Source: Nostoc sp. NIES-4103 (lineage in GTDB: Bacteria; Cyanobacteriota; Cyanobacteriia; Cyanobacteriales; Nostocaceae). Taken from it: a stretch of 64,000 nt of DNA. The notes beneath the pieces were generated by a model. That model saw only the letters and a program-made list of their open reading frames with translations, was not told the origin of the DNA and did not search any database. The stretch covers positions 3,553,044-3,617,043 of the forward strand of contig NZ_AP018288.1 of the NCBI RefSeq assembly GCF_002368335.1, given 5' to 3'. The position numbers were made by a program, and so were the translations under genes. Below, in pieces: positions 17,390-25,270 of the stretch (position 1 is its first letter; each line of letters opens with the position of its first letter).

Positions 17390-19372
17390 ATGGATTTTAA
17401 TAAAATCGAACCAGGTATCATTTTAATTGTCGATGATACTCCAACTAATTTAGAAGTATTATTCAATTTATTAGAAGATGCCAAATTTAAAGTTCTGGTG
17501 GCTGAAGATGGAGAAAGTGCAGTTGAAATGGCGGAATATGCATCACCAGACCTAATTTTATTAGATATATTAATGCCGGGAATTGACGGATTTGAAACCT
17601 GCCATCGTTTAAAAAAGTGTCCATCAACTCAAGAAATTCCGATAATTTTTTTAACTGCTCTGACTGACAAAATAGATAAAGTCAAAGGATTGAATCTTGG
17701 GGCAGTAGACTATATTACAAAACCACTAGAACACGAAGAAGTTTTAGCTCGCGTTAATATTCATCTGCGCTTGCGAAATCTCACGAAAAAACTCACAGAG
17801 CAAAATGAGCGTTTAGAGTTAGAAATCTTTGAGCGCAAGCAAGCAGAACAGAAAATACGCCAACAAGCTGCTTTACTCGACATTACAAAAGATGCGATTT
17901 TTGTCCGAGATTTGGATAACCAAATTCAATTTTGGAACAAAGGAGCAGAACGTCTATATGGATGGATGACACAAGAAGTACTCGGTAAAAATGCTAATCA
18001 AGTTTTATATCCCAAAGAAACTTTAGCCAAACTGGAAAATATCCAAAAATCTGTGGCTGAGTTTGGTTCTTGGCAAGGCGAATTACATCAAGTTACCAAA
18101 CAAGGTCAGGAAATTATTGTTGATAGTCGCTGGACATTAGTATACGATGAGCAGGGGCAAATCAAATCTATTTTAATTGTCAACTCCGATATTACAGAAA
18201 AAAAACAACTCGAAGCACAGTTTCTTCGCGCTCAGCGCATGGAAAGTCTTGGCACTTTAGCCAGTGGTATTGCACATGACATTAACAATGCACTGACACC
18301 AATAATGATGTCAGTTCAACTTCTTGAAAGAAAACTTCTCGACGAAAAAAGCCAACAATGGCTGTCGATTATGGAAACAAATATAAAACGAGCAGCAGAA
18401 TTGGTCAAACAAGTGCTGTGGTTTTCCAGGAAAGTCCAAGATAAGTTTACAACCTTACAGGTGAAGGACTTAATTTTGGAAACAGAAAAAATGATTAAGC
18501 AAACATTTCCCAAAAATATTAAAATCGACATCAATATTTCCAAACAAAAACTTTGGCATATCTCTGGTGATCCTACTCAACTGCACCAAGTAATGATGAA
18601 CCTCTGTATTAATGCCCGCGATGCAATGCCTAATGGTGGTACTCTGCAAATTTCTGCAAAGAATTTTTGGGTGGATAGCCAGTATGCCCGCATGAATATT
18701 GATGCCAAAGTAGGTTCTTATGTGTTGATTTCTGTTGCTGATACAGGCACAGGAATTTCTCAGGGAATCATCGAGAGAATTTTTGAGCCATTTTTTACAA
18801 CTAAAGAAGTTGGTAAAGGCACAGGGCTTGGGCTTTCAACTGTACTTGGCATCATCAAAAGTCATGGTGGTTTTGTAAATGTAGTTAGTGAAATAGCAAA
18901 AGGAACAGAGTTTCAAGTTTGTCTACCTGTGACACAAGAAATCATCACAGGAAATACAGAAAATACATCTGAATGCTATCAAGAATTACCTGTAGGACAC
19001 GGAGAATTAATTCTCGTTGTGGATGATGAAGATACAATTCGTGAGATTACTAAAATTTCGTTAGAAAGAAATGCTTATAAAGTTTTAGTTGCCAGTGATG
19101 GCATTGAAGCTATTGCTTTATATACAAAACACCAGCAACAAATTAGTGTAGTTTTGATGGATATGATGATGCCTTCAATGGATGGCCCAACAACTATCCA
19201 GGTGTTGAAAAAGATCAATCCAGAAGTCAAAATTATTGGCGTTAGCGGGTTAGCTTCATATCAGGAAAAAATCAAAGTTTTTGGTAATAACATCAAAACT
19301 TTTTTGGCTAAGCCTTATACTTCAAATGACTTATTAAACAATGTCCAAAAAGCTCTCAATAGTAATCAATAG
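17390..19372 (+). CDS. Hybrid two-component protein: REC-PAS-histidine kinase-REC
   Basis: 660 residues, no membrane segment, so cytoplasmic. The N-terminal receiver has Asp-Asp 15-16, phospho-acceptor Asp59 in LLLDIL and Lys111. A coiled coil lies at about 130-160 and a PAS domain at about 160-270. The HisKA H-box is GIAHDINNALTP with His296. The HATPase domain shows NLCINARDAMPNGG, DTGTGIS and GTGLGLST. The C-terminal receiver has acceptor Asp591 in LMDMMMPSMDG. The leading receiver suggests input from another kinase. The HDINNALTP H-box and MMMPSMDG receiver are typical of cyanobacterial hybrid kinases. Output target is not visible. Start ATG 17390 has gaggc upstream. Confidence 0.95.
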   Translation: MDFNKIEPGIILIVDDTPTNLEVLFNLLEDAKFKVLVAEDGESAVEMAEYASPDLILLDILMPGIDGFETCHRLKKCPSTQEIPIIFLTALTDKIDKVKGLNLGAVDYITKPLEHEEVLARVNIHLRLRNLTKKLTEQNERLELEIFERKQAEQKIRQQAALLDITKDAIFVRDLDNQIQFWNKGAERLYGWMTQEVLGKNANQVLYPKETLAKLENIQKSVAEFGSWQGELHQVTKQGQEIIVDSRWTLVYDEQGQIKSILIVNSDITEKKQLEAQFLRAQRMESLGTLASGIAHDINNALTPIMMSVQLLERKLLDEKSQQWLSIMETNIKRAAELVKQVLWFSRKVQDKFTTLQVKDLILETEKMIKQTFPKNIKIDINISKQKLWHISGDPTQLHQVMMNLCINARDAMPNGGTLQISAKNFWVDSQYARMNIDAKVGSYVLISVADTGTGISQGIIERIFEPFFTTKEVGKGTGLGLSTVLGIIKSHGGFVNVVSEIAKGTEFQVCLPVTQEIITGNTENTSECYQELPVGHGELILVVDDEDTIREITKISLERNAYKVLVASDGIEAIALYTKHQQQISVVLMDMMMPSMDGPTTIQVLKKINPEVKIIGVSGLASYQEKIKVFGNNIKTFLAKPYTSNDLLNNVQKALNSNQ

Positions 19373-19413
19373 TAAAGGGCAACAGGAGAGTATGAGAAAG
19401 ATTTTGTAAAGTA

Positions 19414-19448
19414 TGAGGAGTAAAGAATATTTTTGTCTTTACTCCTCA
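19414..19448 (+). terminator. Stem-loop terminator after hybrid kinase
   Basis: Perfect 12-bp arms tgaggagtaaag (19414-19425) and ctttactcctca (19437-19448), 41 bases after the stop codon, with a T-rich loop. Confidence 0.65.
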
Positions 19449-19653
19449 CATCACTCCTTACACACATAGCTTTTCTCGATTGTGTTCATTACATTGTATT
19501 GGTGCAAATTTTTGCGCCCTTAATAGCAATGTTTGAAATGAAACCAATTGAGAATTGCTTTATTCAAATACAACATCTAATTTATGCAATAATCCTCTAA
19601 CTCAAGATACACATGATTATTAAATTATTTAGTATTTCTAAATACTTTGCAGA

Positions 19654-20160
19654 ATGTACGCTTTAACCCCGCCCTGCTTGCGGGTAACATTTATTGCTGA
19701 TGTACAAGAACTGGGTGTGATTGGTAGCTTCGATTTAGTGGTAGCTGCATATCTACTAAATTATGCCCAAACCAAAGAACAATTGCTTTTGATGTGTCAA
19801 ACCATATACAACAATCTCAAACCAGGCGGACGTTTTGTTACTGTTAATGATAATAATGAACAACCCCCAGATTCTTTTCTGGCAACAGCAAAATATGGAT
19901 TTATTAAAAGCATTTCTGAACCGCTTGCAGAAGGTACACCTATCAAATTCACATTTTTTGTTGATGGAGAGGAATTCAGCTTCGATAATTATTACTTGAG
20001 CCGAGATACTTATGAATGGGCATTCCAAACTGCCGGATTTAAACAGGTGCGATGGCAAAAACCACTTCTTTCTCCAGATGCGCTAAAACAAGAGAGTCAA
20101 GAGTTTTGGCAAGATTTTCTTAACTATCCGCCTTTAGTTGGCATTGAATGCGTTAAATAG
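19654..20160 (+). pseudogene. N-terminally truncated SAM-dependent methyltransferase
   Basis: The 168-residue frame begins within a class I methyltransferase. Motif II/III-like FDLVVAAYLLNYAQTKEQL and post-motif LKPGGRFVTVNDN are present, but the glycine-rich SAM-binding motif I and about 70-80 N-terminal residues are absent. The first residues (MYALTPPCLRVTF) do not look like family sequence and mark the probable break point. The C-terminal half is well preserved, so the loss is probably recent, or the fragment is under some selection. It sits in a block of gene remnants. Confidence 0.75.
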
Positions 20161-20209
20161 GTTATCATCTGTTCCAAAAAATAAATTTCTACCCAATTCC
20201 CAATTCTCT

Positions 20210-20399
20210 TTATTTTTCCATAATCATTTGGGCAACTTTTTCCACAGCTTTACTGAAGGGGTGTTCTGGGTGACGCAAGCAGAAAACATCGCTGCTTACT
20301 AATTATTAAATTTACAATTTGCCGCTGCTCATCCGGTAAGTTTATCACATCTGCAATACTGGCTAAACCTGTAGCAATGACATCTACAGCAAAGGCATG
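20210..20399 (-). pseudogene. Broken minus-strand gene fragment, family not recognised
   Basis: On the minus strand two pieces read protein-like in different frames. The upstream piece includes AFAVDVIATGLASIADVINL and the downstream piece ends PEHPFSKAVEKVAQMIMEK then stop at 20210. A frame change lies near 20285-20300. It is the 3' remnant of a gene I cannot name. Confidence 0.45.
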
Positions 20400-20753
20400 A
20401 TGAGCTATACCCTACCTACTGATTTTCCTGGGTTAAAGGTTGGTCAAAAATACAGTTGGTGCTTTTCCCTACTTTGCGATCCTACCGTAGGCGATCGCAG
20501 CGGCGATCCAGTTACTAGCGGTTGGATACAACGAATGCAACCAACTGCAATGGTAACTCAACAGTTGCAGACAGCCACAAATAGACAACGTGTGTTTATT
20601 TACAAAAGACAACGGTTATTGAAATGATACCTTAAAAACTCTTGCTGATTTACCTGCCACAAATCCTAGTGACCTCACCTTGGTTCATGATTGGGTAGAC
20701 TATTCCAATCTGTCGGCTGAGATGCGATCGCTAATCAACCTATCATACAACTG
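20397..20753 (+). pseudogene. Frameshifted DUF928 family remnant
   Basis: The frame at 20397-20627 carries the DUF928 core (LPTDFPGLKVGQKYSWCFSL, then GWIQRMQPT). After a stop it continues in another frame as DTLKTLADLPATNPSDLTLV up to a stop near 20753. The 5' third, with the signal peptide, is missing. An intact DUF928 gene is present in the same window at 46730-47467, inside the CHASE2/CHAT/secretion region. Confidence 0.75.
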
Positions 20754-20913
20754 AGTACTGCTACAGCTTCTCAATAAGTTAGACATCAAATAGCGGTTCT
20801 TATGTTATGGAAACTGGATTTAAGGCAATTATTCGGTAAACAAAAGATAAATATTTTCAGTAACTAATCTGGTAATCTAGGTGTGCAATGTCTAATTGAG
20901 AGAGAAAGAGTAG

Positions 20914-21567
20914 ATGGGAATTAGTGAGCTGTTTGCAGCCGGTGGCGTGGTCATGTGGCCGCTATTGGGTTTTTCCGTGTTGGGTGTGGCCTTAATTATT
21001 GAACGTGTCAGGTTTTGGCTGAGGCTTAACAAACGTCAAAGCCGCGTAGTGCGAGAGGTTTTAAATCTCTATCGACATGATAATGTCGTCAGTGCAATGG
21101 ATAAACTTCAGCAAAATGCAGATTTACCAATAGCACGCATTTTTCTTGCGGCTTTAGAATTGGAGGAACCAACACCAGAAGAATTTCGTTTGGCATTAGA
21201 AAGCGAAGCGCAAGCTGAGATACCAATACTTAAACGCTTTCAAAACATTTTCGATACAATCATCAGTCTTGCACCGCTTTTGGGTCTTCTCGGCACAGTT
21301 TTAGGATTAATCACCTCGTTTGCTTCTCTCAATCTCGGTGATGTGGGAGGTACCAAAACAGCAGGCGTAACCTCTGGGATTAGTGAAGCGTTGGTATCAA
21401 CAGCAACAGGTTTGATAGTTGCTATATTTATACTTTTCTTCGCCAATGCCTTCCGGGGATTGTACCAGCGTCAAGTAGCACAGATTCAGGAATACGGTGG
21501 ACAGTTAGAATTACTCTACCGCCGTCGCTATGAAAGAGGAGAAAAAACTTATGCGTCTACAAGATGA
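20914..21567 (+). CDS. exbB: ExbB/TolQ/MotA family proton channel subunit
   Basis: 217 residues. There is an N-terminal membrane segment (about 8-30, AAGGVVMWPLLGFSVLGVALIIERV). The conserved MotA/TolQ/ExbB pore region follows at about 115-180 (ISLAPLLGLLGTVLGLITSF, GISEALVSTATGLIVAIF). With ExbD it forms a proton-motive-force-driven motor that energises TonB-dependent outer-membrane import. The stop codon overlaps the exbD start by 17 bases, showing translational coupling. No TonB or TonB-dependent receptor gene is adjacent. Confidence 0.94.
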   Translation: MGISELFAAGGVVMWPLLGFSVLGVALIIERVRFWLRLNKRQSRVVREVLNLYRHDNVVSAMDKLQQNADLPIARIFLAALELEEPTPEEFRLALESEAQAEIPILKRFQNIFDTIISLAPLLGLLGTVLGLITSFASLNLGDVGGTKTAGVTSGISEALVSTATGLIVAIFILFFANAFRGLYQRQVAQIQEYGGQLELLYRRRYERGEKTYASTR

Positions 21568-21955
21568 ACCAGATCTGCCAGCACAGATTAACATTGTGCC
21601 GATGATTGACGTGATATTTGCAATATTGACATTTTTTATCATGTCAACATTATTTTTAACGCGATCAGAAGGTTTACCAGTAAATTTGCCGAAAGCAGCA
21701 ACAGCGAAACAACAGCAAGTCCCCGCTAAAATTACCATTACGGTAAAAGACAAAGGAGAAGTCAGCATTAACCGGGAACCAATTGCAGTTGAGAATTTAA
21801 CACAGCGAATCAAGGCTTTAGTTGGTAGTAACCCTGAATCATTAGTAATTATTAATGCTGATGAAACTGTCGCTCACGGTAAAGTAGTGGCAGTAATGGA
21901 TCAGGTACGTCAGGTGCAGGGAGCAAAATTAGCGATCGCTACCCAAAAACCATAA
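21551..21955 (+). CDS. exbD: ExbD/TolR family protein
   Basis: 134 residues from ATG 21551. An in-frame ATG at 21530 would add seven residues, but gaaagaggag before 21551 is a good ribosome site. It begins MRLQDEPDLPAQINIVPMID and has a single membrane segment with the conserved Asp (VPMIDVIFAILTFFIMST). The C-terminus is periplasmic, ending in a conserved TolR-like fold (VIINADETVAHGKVVAVMDQ). It is the partner of the overlapping exbB. Confidence 0.94.
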   Translation: MRLQDEPDLPAQINIVPMIDVIFAILTFFIMSTLFLTRSEGLPVNLPKAATAKQQQVPAKITITVKDKGEVSINREPIAVENLTQRIKALVGSNPESLVIINADETVAHGKVVAVMDQVRQVQGAKLAIATQKP

Positions 21956-21986
21956 CTGAACGTGAGTTCAATGAACCTCTCCCCAA

Positions 21987-22057
21987 CCCCTCTGTCTTGA
22001 AAAGTTCTGATCGGAGGAAGCCTCCGCTCAGACTTTTCGCTCCGACGCACAGAGGGG
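21987..22057. repeat. Nested palindrome downstream of exbD
   Basis: Outer arms cccctctgt (21987-21995) and acagagggg (22049-22057) enclose an inner hairpin (aaaagttctgatcggagg ... cctccgctcagactttt). It is a dispersed cyanobacterial palindrome type and may end the exbBD transcript. Confidence 0.65.
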
Positions 22058-22164
22058 CTTTGAAATTCTTGATCAAGAACGCAAAATTTATGCATATTTG
22101 GTCAACAATTGTCATTTTTAATAGTATTTTAAAAGCACGCATCATTATTTTTAGAGGATAGTCC

Positions 22165-22371
22165 ATGACCATTTGGGTAAATGAGCAGATAGATCCTTCT
22201 GGCATGATTTATGCCTGTATCGCTTGTTGTAATGAGTCTCAAGCCAAAGATTGTCATGAGTCCTTTCTTGAAAATTTGACTGAGACACAAAAATCAACAG
22301 GTTGGATAGCACGACTACGGATAGTCGATTCTTGGGATGAAGTTCCAGTTAATGCTTTAAAACTCGATTAA
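22165..22371 (+). CDS. Small protein, unknown function
   Basis: 68 residues from ATG 22165 with agagga upstream. It starts MTIWVNEQIDPSGMIYACIA, contains a CIACCNES cysteine cluster (three Cys in four residues) and another Cys in KDCHES, and ends in VDSWDEVPVNALKLD. There is no membrane segment. Clustered cysteines could bind metal or be redox-active, but I know no family. The composition looks coding and conserved-type rather than random. Confidence 0.6.
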   Translation: MTIWVNEQIDPSGMIYACIACCNESQAKDCHESFLENLTETQKSTGWIARLRIVDSWDEVPVNALKLD

Positions 22372-22804
22372 TGGGAATTGGGAATTGGGCATGGGGCATG
22401 GGGCATGGGGGAGCCAGTGCCGTGGTGAGACAGCGCGGTCTTGGGGGTTCCTCCCCCAACCCCAAAGGGGGCCCCAAGCCCCCAATCCCCACTCCCTGCG
22501 GTCGTGGGGGGCCCGAGTCCCCCATGAGCGACTGCCGAAAGGGTTTCCCGACAGCCTTTGCAACTGGCGTCATGGGTAAATAATTTAACTCCTAACTCCT
22601 AACTCCTAACACCTAACTCCTAACTCTTAAATCACCACTTTCAAGGTTAATAAACTATAAAAATCAGGTTAAAGTTATAAATTTTATTTAAAACAGCAAA
22701 AAAATCTGACTTGTGACGTAAATTTAATGATTTTTATCAAGTATTAAGAGTTATCATCGATCCCAAGGAATAAATTAACAACTTGCAAAAACCGAATTAC
22801 TATA
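22372..22804. repeat. Intergenic repeat-rich tract
   Basis: 433 bases holding gggcatggggcatgggg runs (22385-22412), a GC-rich palindrome (cttgggggttcctcccccaacccc and neighbours, about 22438-22540) and AACTCCT heptamers (22587-22631). It then becomes AT-rich upstream of the next gene. Open frames over the GC-rich part are repeat shadows. Confidence 0.7.
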
Positions 22805-23359
22805 GTGAACTATCCTCAAGTTTACATTTCGGAGCAAGGCTGTCCTATTAATTTGGTTGGCAAAACGGGACAAGCGGTTCAAATTTCAATTCATCCTCCC
22901 AGTGAGTATATCTGTGCCAACCGCGAACAGGTATTACCAGATTGGAAACAGCAACCTTTTTTGTGGGTTGTGATTGTCTTACAACAATCACGATATCAAT
23001 TGGTGGAATCTACCCCAGAAATAGAAATAGAAAAAGAATACCTACGAGAAAAGTTTATGAGATTTGGCTGTGACCTAGCCTTTAATTTACGCGATCGCGG
23101 TTACTTAGCAGACCTCATAGACCCCCGTACAGGCTATCCTCTACTTTCCCACCCCGGAGCAATTCCCCACAACGATACAGCAGTTGTCAAAGCTTTACTA
23201 AAATATCCAGTCATTAAAAATAAATGTTGCGTGCTAGTGCATCCTGTTTGGGGTACAGCAGTTTATCCCAGCATCTTGATCTCAGAAGCACCACCATTCA
23301 TCATCGAATCGGTTACAAAATCTATAGCACCCATGCATGGGTGGAAAGAAGTTAGTTAA
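22805..23359 (+). CDS. MMADHC-like protein (methylmalonic aciduria/homocystinuria type D family)
   Basis: 184 residues from GTG 22805. From memory, the central part matches human MMADHC closely. EIEIEKEYLREKFMRFGCDL aligns with the EVEIEREVLLEKF segment, and RDRGYLADLIDPRTG aligns with RAEGYWADFIDPSSG. The C-terminal CCVLVHPVWGTAVYP aligns with the human CCKVIRHSLWGTHV. In animals MMADHC is the chaperone that directs cob(II)alamin from MMACHC to methionine synthase and methylmalonyl-CoA mutase. In cyanobacteria the role is not established; cobamide handling is possible. It has no signal peptide and no evident operon partner. Confidence 0.8.
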   Translation: MNYPQVYISEQGCPINLVGKTGQAVQISIHPPSEYICANREQVLPDWKQQPFLWVVIVLQQSRYQLVESTPEIEIEKEYLREKFMRFGCDLAFNLRDRGYLADLIDPRTGYPLLSHPGAIPHNDTAVVKALLKYPVIKNKCCVLVHPVWGTAVYPSILISEAPPFIIESVTKSIAPMHGWKEVS

Positions 23360-23427
23360 TAGTCAGTTGTCAGTTGTCAGTTGTCATTTGTCATTTGTCA
23401 TTGGTCAGTTGTCATTTGTCAGATATC

Positions 23428-23519
23428 AGGACTTACGCACGGACTACGATTTTACGTCATTACGAGCCTAGCGTTGTAATCGCAAAAGCTTAGTTTTTCG
23501 TCATGAGTGCGTAAGTCCT
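23428..23519. mobile_element. MITE-like element with 13-bp terminal inverted repeats, copy A
   Basis: AGGACTTACGCAC at 23428-23440 and GTGCGTAAGTCCT at 23507-23519 are perfect inverted repeats bounding 92 bases with no coding capacity. Confidence 0.65.
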
Positions 23520-23650
23520 AAGATAACCTGAGTTCGGGATAAGCCCAAACCATGATTCTATCGTTGGCTGAAAGTCCTAAAATTTACGCAAAACATCTCT
23601 CAAACTCTCATAACTCTGTGATCTCTGTGCCTCTGCGGTTCGATAAAATT

Positions 23651-23764
23651 AGGACTTACGCACTGAAGCCTGAAACCCTGATCCCCCCTAGCCCCCCTTA
23701 AAAAGGGGGGAAAGTCTAAAGCCCCCTTGAAAAGGGGGTTGGGGGATCTGAGTGCGTAAGTTCT
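23651..23764. mobile_element. MITE-like element with the same terminal repeats, copy B
   Basis: AGGACTTACGCAC at 23651-23663 and GTGCGTAAGTTCT at 23752-23764 (one mismatch) bound 114 bases. The interior differs from copy A and contains its own hairpin (cccccttaaaaagggggg, then gcccccttgaaaagggggt). Confidence 0.65.
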
Positions 23765-23874
23765 AAAAATCTTCTTAACCCGAACAGAGGTTAAGATATT
23801 AGGTCGATGTTAATTCTTCAAAGCCTTGAAACAACTGGGTTCCTACTCAGCACTCAGCACTTGGTTATATACAA

Positions 23875-23901
23875 AATCGGTGCAGTTAACCTGCACCGAT
23901 T
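23875..23901 (-). terminator. Stem-loop after PIN/TRAM gene
   Basis: Perfect 11-bp arms (aatcggtgcag and ctgcaccgatt) with a 5-base loop, 40 bases beyond the stop codon on the minus strand. Confidence 0.6.
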
Positions 23902-23940
23902 ACATAATTGATTGAAATTGAATTTTCCCGGACATTTCCC

Positions 23941-25017
23941 TCACGCTATTGCTGAAGCTTGGGGTTTAGCGAAAATCATTCTTCCTGCTGAGGTTTGCAA
24001 AGCACTGGTGACTACTACCCGCAATTCACCACCTACATAACTGCTACCTTCCTCAACAACTACCATTGTGCCGTCGTCTAGATAGCCAATTCCCTGACTA
24101 GGTTCTTTGCCTTCTTTGAGAATTTTCAAGTCAAGGTTATCACCAGGTAAATAGGTGGGACGGACGGCGTTTACCAAATCGTTGACGTTCAACACAGGTA
24201 CCTTCTGAACGCTGGCAACTTTCGATAAGTTGTAGTCGTTGGTTAGCAGTGTACCGCTGATTTCTTGGGCAAAGCGCACTAATTTTGCATCTACGGTAGA
24301 AATATCTTCGTAGTCAACAGGGTTGATGAGAATGCGTTCGGGATATGCTTCCCGAATGCGGTTGAGAATCTCTAATCCTCGTCTTCCCCGTACCCGTTTT
24401 TGGTCTTTGCTGGCATCGGCGACTTGTTGCAACTCCTGCAAAACAAATTGTGGTACGATAATTTGCCCTTCTAAAAAACCTGTTTCTAGGAGTGCTTCTA
24501 TACGACCATCAATAATACAGCTAGTGTCTAAAACTTTCGTATTGGCAGGTTTTAGCGTTCCTTCCACTATCATTGTTTCCACGGTGTTGGGATTAATAAA
24601 GCGCAATAAGCCCCGCCCGTGGGTATCTGCCAAATTCATACCTGTGACAGCAAGTATAATACTACCAACAACTGCCACTAGCGGCTTAATAAAGCTAAAG
24701 TCTGTGGGGATGGGTAGTAGAAATAGTGGTGCCAGCATTAAGTTAGCTAGCAATAGCCCAATTACTAAGCCAATGGCACGAGTTAAAATGACTTCGAGGG
24801 GTAGTTCTCGAACTTGTGCTTCTATGCGACGATATGTGGTTTGAAAGCTGAGTCCGACAGCACCGCCGATAATGGCGGCAAAGACTGCAACAACTAAGCG
24901 CAAAGCTTCTAGGTTTGTCACCCGTTCTAGGGCGCCATAAGGTAGTAGTTCTATGCTGTAGAACCCTATACCCGCTGCTGCTACGATAAATGAAAGAATT
25001 ATAATGGCATCAAGCAT
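23941..25017 (-). CDS. Membrane-anchored PIN/TRAM domain protein (YacL type)
   Basis: 358 residues from ATG 25017 (a longer frame from 25059 lacks support). Four membrane segments lie in the first 135 residues. A PIN nuclease-like domain follows (LDTSCIIDGRIEALLETGF with acidic Asp, then VPQFVLQELQQVAD, then LLTNDYNLSKVA). The C-terminal TRAM domain is MVVVEEGSSYVGGELRVVVT. TRAM domains bind RNA and PIN domains are usually metal-dependent RNases. This combination, as in Bacillus YacL, is conserved in cyanobacteria, but the substrate is unknown. It is monocistronic on the minus strand. Confidence 0.92.
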   Translation of the reverse strand: MLDAIIILSFIVAAAGIGFYSIELLPYGALERVTNLEALRLVVAVFAAIIGGAVGLSFQTTYRRIEAQVRELPLEVILTRAIGLVIGLLLANLMLAPLFLLPIPTDFSFIKPLVAVVGSIILAVTGMNLADTHGRGLLRFINPNTVETMIVEGTLKPANTKVLDTSCIIDGRIEALLETGFLEGQIIVPQFVLQELQQVADASKDQKRVRGRRGLEILNRIREAYPERILINPVDYEDISTVDAKLVRFAQEISGTLLTNDYNLSKVASVQKVPVLNVNDLVNAVRPTYLPGDNLDLKILKEGKEPSQGIGYLDDGTMVVVEEGSSYVGGELRVVVTSALQTSAGRMIFAKPQASAIA

Positions 25018-25270
25018 GGTTGTCTTGTTTTCCTGCGATTGTGTTACCCGATAGATCAAGTCAAGTATTTTTCATTTTCCCAATCAGAGAGATTAATCAA
25101 TATTTGCTTACATTAGGGTTTTGAGCAGGGAATATCTGCAAACATTATAACCAAAGTGTTTTCTGTTAATATTTTTCATAATTTTGTAGTAAAACTATAA
25201 AAAATTGTAAACAAAGTATTAATTCGCATTATTGGTAATTTTCTCTTGAATTAATTAATTCTTGATCACA

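Larger units (their letters stand above)
23360..23940. other. Intergenic region with two MITE-like palindromic elements
   Basis: 581 bases. It starts with alternating cagttgt/catttgt heptamers (23357-23424). Two elements with the terminal inverted repeat aggacttacgcac follow (23428-23519 and 23651-23764). A stem-loop (23875-23901) then lies next to the stop of the PIN/TRAM gene. No gene is seen. Confidence 0.75.

Noticed and set aside
22371..22583. Four overlapping frames on both strands
   Set aside because: They arise from G-rich and C-rich palindromic repeats with no protein-like sequence.
24323..24844. 173-codon plus-strand frame
   Set aside because: It is antisense to the PIN/TRAM gene, whose product is clearly recognisable.
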